A program made the position numbers and the translations under genes. The notes below the pieces were generated by a model. The model did not search any database and was not told where the DNA came from. It saw only the letters and a list, made by a program, of their open reading frames with translations. From the NCBI GenBank assembly GCA_013297575.1, contig JAAFHO010000203.1, positions 1 through 8,756 of the forward strand: DNA of 8,756 nt. The letters are read 5' to 3'. The DNA is from Chitinophagales bacterium (GTDB lineage Bacteria; Bacteroidota; Bacteroidia; Chitinophagales; Saprospiraceae). This document shows positions 6,406 through 8,756 of the stretch, one piece after another. Position 1 is the stretch's first letter; each line of letters starts with the position of its first letter.

Positions 6406-7068
6406 ATGAAAGGACTTCTCCCGTTGGTCGTGTTGCTATTCGCTGCATTGATATTAGTTAATGCACGTTTTTCTCCTGAAACAAACCCCATTGAAATGCG
6501 AGGTTATATGATTGGGGAACAAGCAGAAGATTTTACGTTGAAAAACTATGACGGCCGGTTGGTATCATTATCCTCATATCCCAATGCTAAGGGTTTTATT
6601 TTGGTTTTCACCAGTAACCATTGCCCTTACGCAGAAGCTTATGAAGATCGTTTGGTTGGATTATACCACCAATATGCGGCATTAGGCTATCCTTTGATAG
6701 CGATTAATCCCAATGCTCCTGAGGCAAATCCTGATGATAACGCTCAAGCAAATGCTCAGAAGGCAAAATCCAAGCGGTTTCCATTCCCTTATCTTTCAGA
6801 TTCACTACAACAAGTATTTCCTCGTTTTGGTGCTACTCGTACGCCCCATGTATTTGTGCTGGATTCCAACCGCATTGTAAAATATATTGGTACCATCGAC
6901 GACAATGCCGAAGCACCACATCGCGTAAAAAAGCGTTATGTAGAGGATGCAATTAATTCAATGCTGAGCGGTGGCGATCCTTTTCCTACAACCACCAAAA
7001 CCGTGGGTTGTAAGATCCGGCTCATACCACGAGATTCTATTACTGGTCGTATAAAGCAGGACGATTAA
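6406..7068 (+). CDS. Exported peroxiredoxin-like/thioredoxin-fold protein with SNHC motif
   Basis: The 220-residue protein begins with a hydrophobic segment (residues 1-20, a signal peptide or membrane anchor). The rest fits the AhpC/TSA-like subgroup I know as PRX_like1: GEQAEDFTLKNYDGRLVSLS (37-56), FTSNHCPYAEAYEDR (68-82), INPNAPEANPDDN (100-112), FGATRTPHVFVLD (141-153) with the likely cis-Pro P147, then IGTIDDNAEAP and a late cysteine in VGCKI (C202). Relatives often have CNHC at the active site; here it is SNHC, so only C73 remains, with C202 as a possible partner. The likely role is thiol redox chemistry in the envelope; the substrate is unknown. The hydrophobic start MKGLLPLVVLLFAAL supports the ATG at 6406. 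It is probably linked to the CAPC gene upstream, though the 126-base gap leaves co-transcription uncertain. Confidence 0.85.
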   Translation: MKGLLPLVVLLFAALILVNARFSPETNPIEMRGYMIGEQAEDFTLKNYDGRLVSLSSYPNAKGFILVFTSNHCPYAEAYEDRLVGLYHQYAALGYPLIAINPNAPEANPDDNAQANAQKAKSKRFPFPYLSDSLQQVFPRFGATRTPHVFVLDSNRIVKYIGTIDDNAEAPHRVKKRYVEDAINSMLSGGDPFPTTTKTVGCKIRLIPRDSITGRIKQDD

Positions 7069-7261
7069 ACCATTCTATTTTCTTTTCAATAAAAATACCT
7101 AACCGCCAATTAATGGTTTGCGGTATTGCTAGGTATAATTGTCCCGATCTGAATTGAGCATCGGGCAATACCCCTGTATCCCCTGTACGAGGGTTATACA
7201 TTTCTACTGTATATTTTTGTCTGGCGGATAATTTGAGGTCGGCAATGAGTCGGATTTGTAT
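7040..7261 (-). pseudogene. Possible remnant of the 3' end of a minus-strand gene
   Basis: Between the two plus-strand genes a minus-strand frame is open for 73 codons without a start codon at its head: it is bounded by TAG (7262-7264) and TAA (7040-7042). Its conceptual product reads like real protein, for example KYTVEMYNPRTGDTGVL, then GQLYLAIPQTINWRLGIFI and EKKIEW. Its last 9 codons and the stop run over the end of the 6406 gene. The pattern YNPRTG ... W.L.I is reminiscent of the C-terminal beta domain of some Bacteroidota glycoside hydrolases (collagen-binding-like), but this is a weak, memory-based match. Upstream of the TAG the same frame stays open to a TGA at 7340-7342 and includes FFWPNPSNNTK. 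I read this as decayed coding sequence, not a working gene. Confidence 0.35.
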
Positions 7262-7361
7262 CTATTTGGTATTGTTGCTCGGGTTAGGCCAAAAAAATGA
7301 ATTGATTTTATTTCTATAAAAATATCTTTCTTTGCAGCATCATAATTCAAAGTATAGATGT
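7069..7361. other. Spacer before the membrane-protein gene with two hairpins
   Basis: The 293-base spacer holds no intact gene. Two inverted repeats are visible. ATACCTA (7095-7101) pairs with TAGGTAT (7130-7136), enclosing ACCGC (7102-7106) with GCGGT (7120-7124). ATTGTCCCGAT (7138-7148) pairs with ATCGGGCAAT (7160-7169) with one bulge. Neither is followed by a plus-strand T-run; the first is followed by five T residues when read on the minus strand. The rest is the gene-relic frame and an AT-rich promoter region. Confidence 0.5.
7302..7330 (+). promoter_or_regulatory. Candidate Bacteroidota-type promoter of the 7362 gene
   Basis: TTG at 7302-7304 and TATCTTTC at 7323-7330 are 18 bases apart. 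This resembles the Bacteroidota sigma-factor pattern TTG, about 19 bases, TAnnTTTG, with one mismatch in the -7 box. It would place the transcript start about 25 bases before the ATG at 7362. In such AT-rich DNA a match like this can arise by chance. Confidence 0.35.
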
Positions 7362-8756
7362 ATGTCAAAGCGCAAAAGTCAGCCAGAACAAGCCAAAGCG
7401 GCCGCAAAAACAACTGTTTCTACTACTTCTAATCCGCCAAAATCAGGATTAACTACTCCAATGTGGTGGGCATTGGGGGCAGTACTTTTGATATTTATTG
7501 TCTCGCGCATCGCCTATAATGGTGCACTGGATCATGATTTTGTCGATTGGGACGATCAATTGTATGTCACCGAAAATCCGATGGTTTTACAGCACGGCAA
7601 ACCTGGCACACCACCTGTATGGAGCACGCCTATTGCATTGAACTACCATCCGCTCACGATGGAGTCCCTTATTTGGAATGCTAAAAATGCTGTTGTGAAA
7701 AATGGACTTCCCGAAGCAGCGTCGTTTATTGCCACCAATATCAATATACATGCTTTGAATGGTATGCTGGTGTTTTTGTTTATATGGCTGTTGACACAAG
7801 GCAATTTCTTTGTTTCGCTATTCACGGGTCTTGTTTTTGCGTTACATCCGATGCACGTAGAGTCGGTGGCATGGGTATCTGAGCGAAAGGATGTCTTGTA
7901 CGTTTTTTTCTTTTTGATGGCATCTTGCGCGTATTTAAGGTATATTGATACTCGGAAGTATATTTGGTTTTTTGCGGCATTAGTCTTTTTTCTGTTGTCA
8001 TGTTTGTCCAAGGCGATGGCAGTATCGTTGGTTCCGGTCTTGCTTTTGCTTGATTGGTGGCGCGATCGGTCATTGCGAGGAGCAGGGATTTGGATGGAAA
8101 AGTTACCCTTTGTGGCAATTGCCTTATTTTTTGGTTTAATGGCGATAGATATACAAGGTGGCGGTACTTTTCATGGATTTCTTTCTGGAATTGAAGGTGT
8201 CAAGACGGCTACTGGAGCGAATGATAAATTTAGTTTGATGGATAGGTTTATGCTTTCTTCTTATGGCATGGTACAATATATGATTAAGTTTTTTGTGCCT
8301 TTAAATTTGTCGCCATTTTATCCATATCCAGAAGAATTTATCAATAAAACGGGGCTTCCTCCTATTTATCCAGCAAGTTTTGCCGCATTTATGGTGCTTT
8401 TGGGGGGTGTAATATGGAGTAAATCCCAAACCAAGATCATCGTATTGGGATTTGGTTTTTACTTTTTTACGGTCGTATTGGTCTCTCAGTTTTTTGCGGT
8501 AGGATTGGTCGTAATGGCAGATAGATACACCTATTTACCTTATATAGGCTTGTCGTTGGCGGTATTGTTAGGGATCGCTCATTTTATCAAGGAAAATAAA
8601 TCCTTGCAGATTGCCGCTTATGGTGTATTGGGATTTTGTAGTGTGTTGATGTTGGTGCAAACGCAAAAGCAAGTAGAAATATGGCAAAATACCGAATCGT
8701 TGTGGCTTTCTGCGACGGAACAGTTTCCGCAGGAAGGACAAATTTTGGCCAATTTG
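7362..8756 (+). CDS. Polytopic membrane protein of the TMTC/DUF1736 (GT-C-like) type, 5' part
   Basis: The frame is open from ATG 7362 to the right edge (465 codons, no stop). After a hydrophilic, Lys/Thr-rich cytoplasmic head (1-33) and a first helix (about 35-52) comes an acidic loop, DFVDWDDQLYVTENP (59-73), typical of the first external loop of GT-C-fold sugar transferases. Then follow NYHPLTMESLIW (94-105), LHPMHVESVAWVSERKDVLY (161-180), ADRYTYLPYIGLSLA (386-400) and WQNTESLWLSA (441-451), with about nine or more membrane helices. These motifs match proteins related to eukaryotic TMTC O-mannosyltransferases; bacterial members usually carry tetratricopeptide repeats after the membrane part, which here would lie outside the window (the last residues, EQFPQEGQILANL, look like the start of one). 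A role in protein glycosylation is inference. ATG 7358 lies in another frame and is rejected. Confidence 0.88.
   Translation, partial: MSKRKSQPEQAKAAAKTTVSTTSNPPKSGLTTPMWWALGAVLLIFIVSRIAYNGALDHDFVDWDDQLYVTENPMVLQHGKPGTPPVWSTPIALNYHPLTMESLIWNAKNAVVKNGLPEAASFIATNINIHALNGMLVFLFIWLLTQGNFFVSLFTGLVFALHPMHVESVAWVSERKDVLYVFFFLMASCAYLRYIDTRKYIWFFAALVFFLLSCLSKAMAVSLVPVLLLLDWWRDRSLRGAGIWMEKLPFVAIALFFGLMAIDIQGGGTFHGFLSGIEGVKTATGANDKFSLMDRFMLSSYGMVQYMIKFFVPLNLSPFYPYPEEFINKTGLPPIYPASFAAFMVLLGGVIWSKSQTKIIVLGFGFYFFTVVLVSQFFAVGLVVMADRYTYLPYIGLSLAVLLGIAHFIKENKSLQIAAYGVLGFCSVLMLVQTQKQVEIWQNTESLWLSATEQFPQEGQILANL

Noticed and set aside
7358..7360. Alternative ATG four bases before the chosen start of the membrane-protein gene
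   Set aside because: It is out of frame with the long coding region and soon meets a stop.
7204..7413. 69-codon minus-strand frame across the start of the TMTC-like gene
   Set aside because: It lies in a different frame from the protein-like relic, overlaps the gene start and promoter region, and shows no motif.
7643..8118. Minus-strand frames of 98-122 codons opposite the membrane-protein gene
   Set aside because: They have no protein-like motifs and lie antisense to a clearly coding, motif-rich frame.

Overview
The window looks like chromosomal DNA of a member of the Bacteroidota, most plausibly from the Saprospiria. The evidence is moderate GC with AT-rich spacers, gene starts that mostly lack a Shine-Dalgarno sequence, SprB-type repeats behind a signal peptide, and household proteins with Bacteroidota-like motifs. 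The phylum is a fairly safe inference; the class is tentative. No rRNA, tRNA, CRISPR array, insertion sequence or phage gene was seen.

Layout. (1) Positions 1-2237, minus strand: the first 745 codons of a large exported protein that runs off the left edge. It has a signal peptide, a thioredoxin-like domain with CGPC, two SprB-like repeats, then at least five cysteine-paired Ig-like repeats. (2) 2238-2425: an AT-rich divergent spacer. (3) 2426-5570, plus strand: a tight group encoding a DUF423 membrane protein, thiamine-monophosphate kinase (ThiL), a Nif3/YbgI-type metal protein and a coiled-coil protein with a C4 zinc ribbon, closed by a strong rho-independent terminator at 5592-5636. (4) 5728-7068, plus strand: two exported thioredoxin-fold proteins, one with a classical CAPC site and one of the peroxiredoxin-like type with SNHC in place of a CxxC. 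(5) 7069-7361: a spacer with a possible decayed minus-strand gene end and two hairpins. (6) 7362-8756, plus strand: the first 465 codons of a polytopic membrane protein of the TMTC/DUF1736 (GT-C-like, usually TPR-tailed) type, running off the right edge.

How the genes fit together. The 2426-5570 group is housekeeping: thiamine diphosphate synthesis plus the Nif3 and zinc-ribbon proteins, which are often neighbours in bacteria. Three separate thioredoxin folds in under 9 kb, all with export signals, suggest envelope redox chemistry, but no shared pathway is shown by the sequence. The two largest coding regions are both truncated by the window edges. I do not see a clearly new multi-gene system. 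The most unusual items are the thioredoxin-repeat fusion with its A-A-B-B-A repeat order, the SNHC thioredoxin-fold protein, and the gene relic near 7040-7261.
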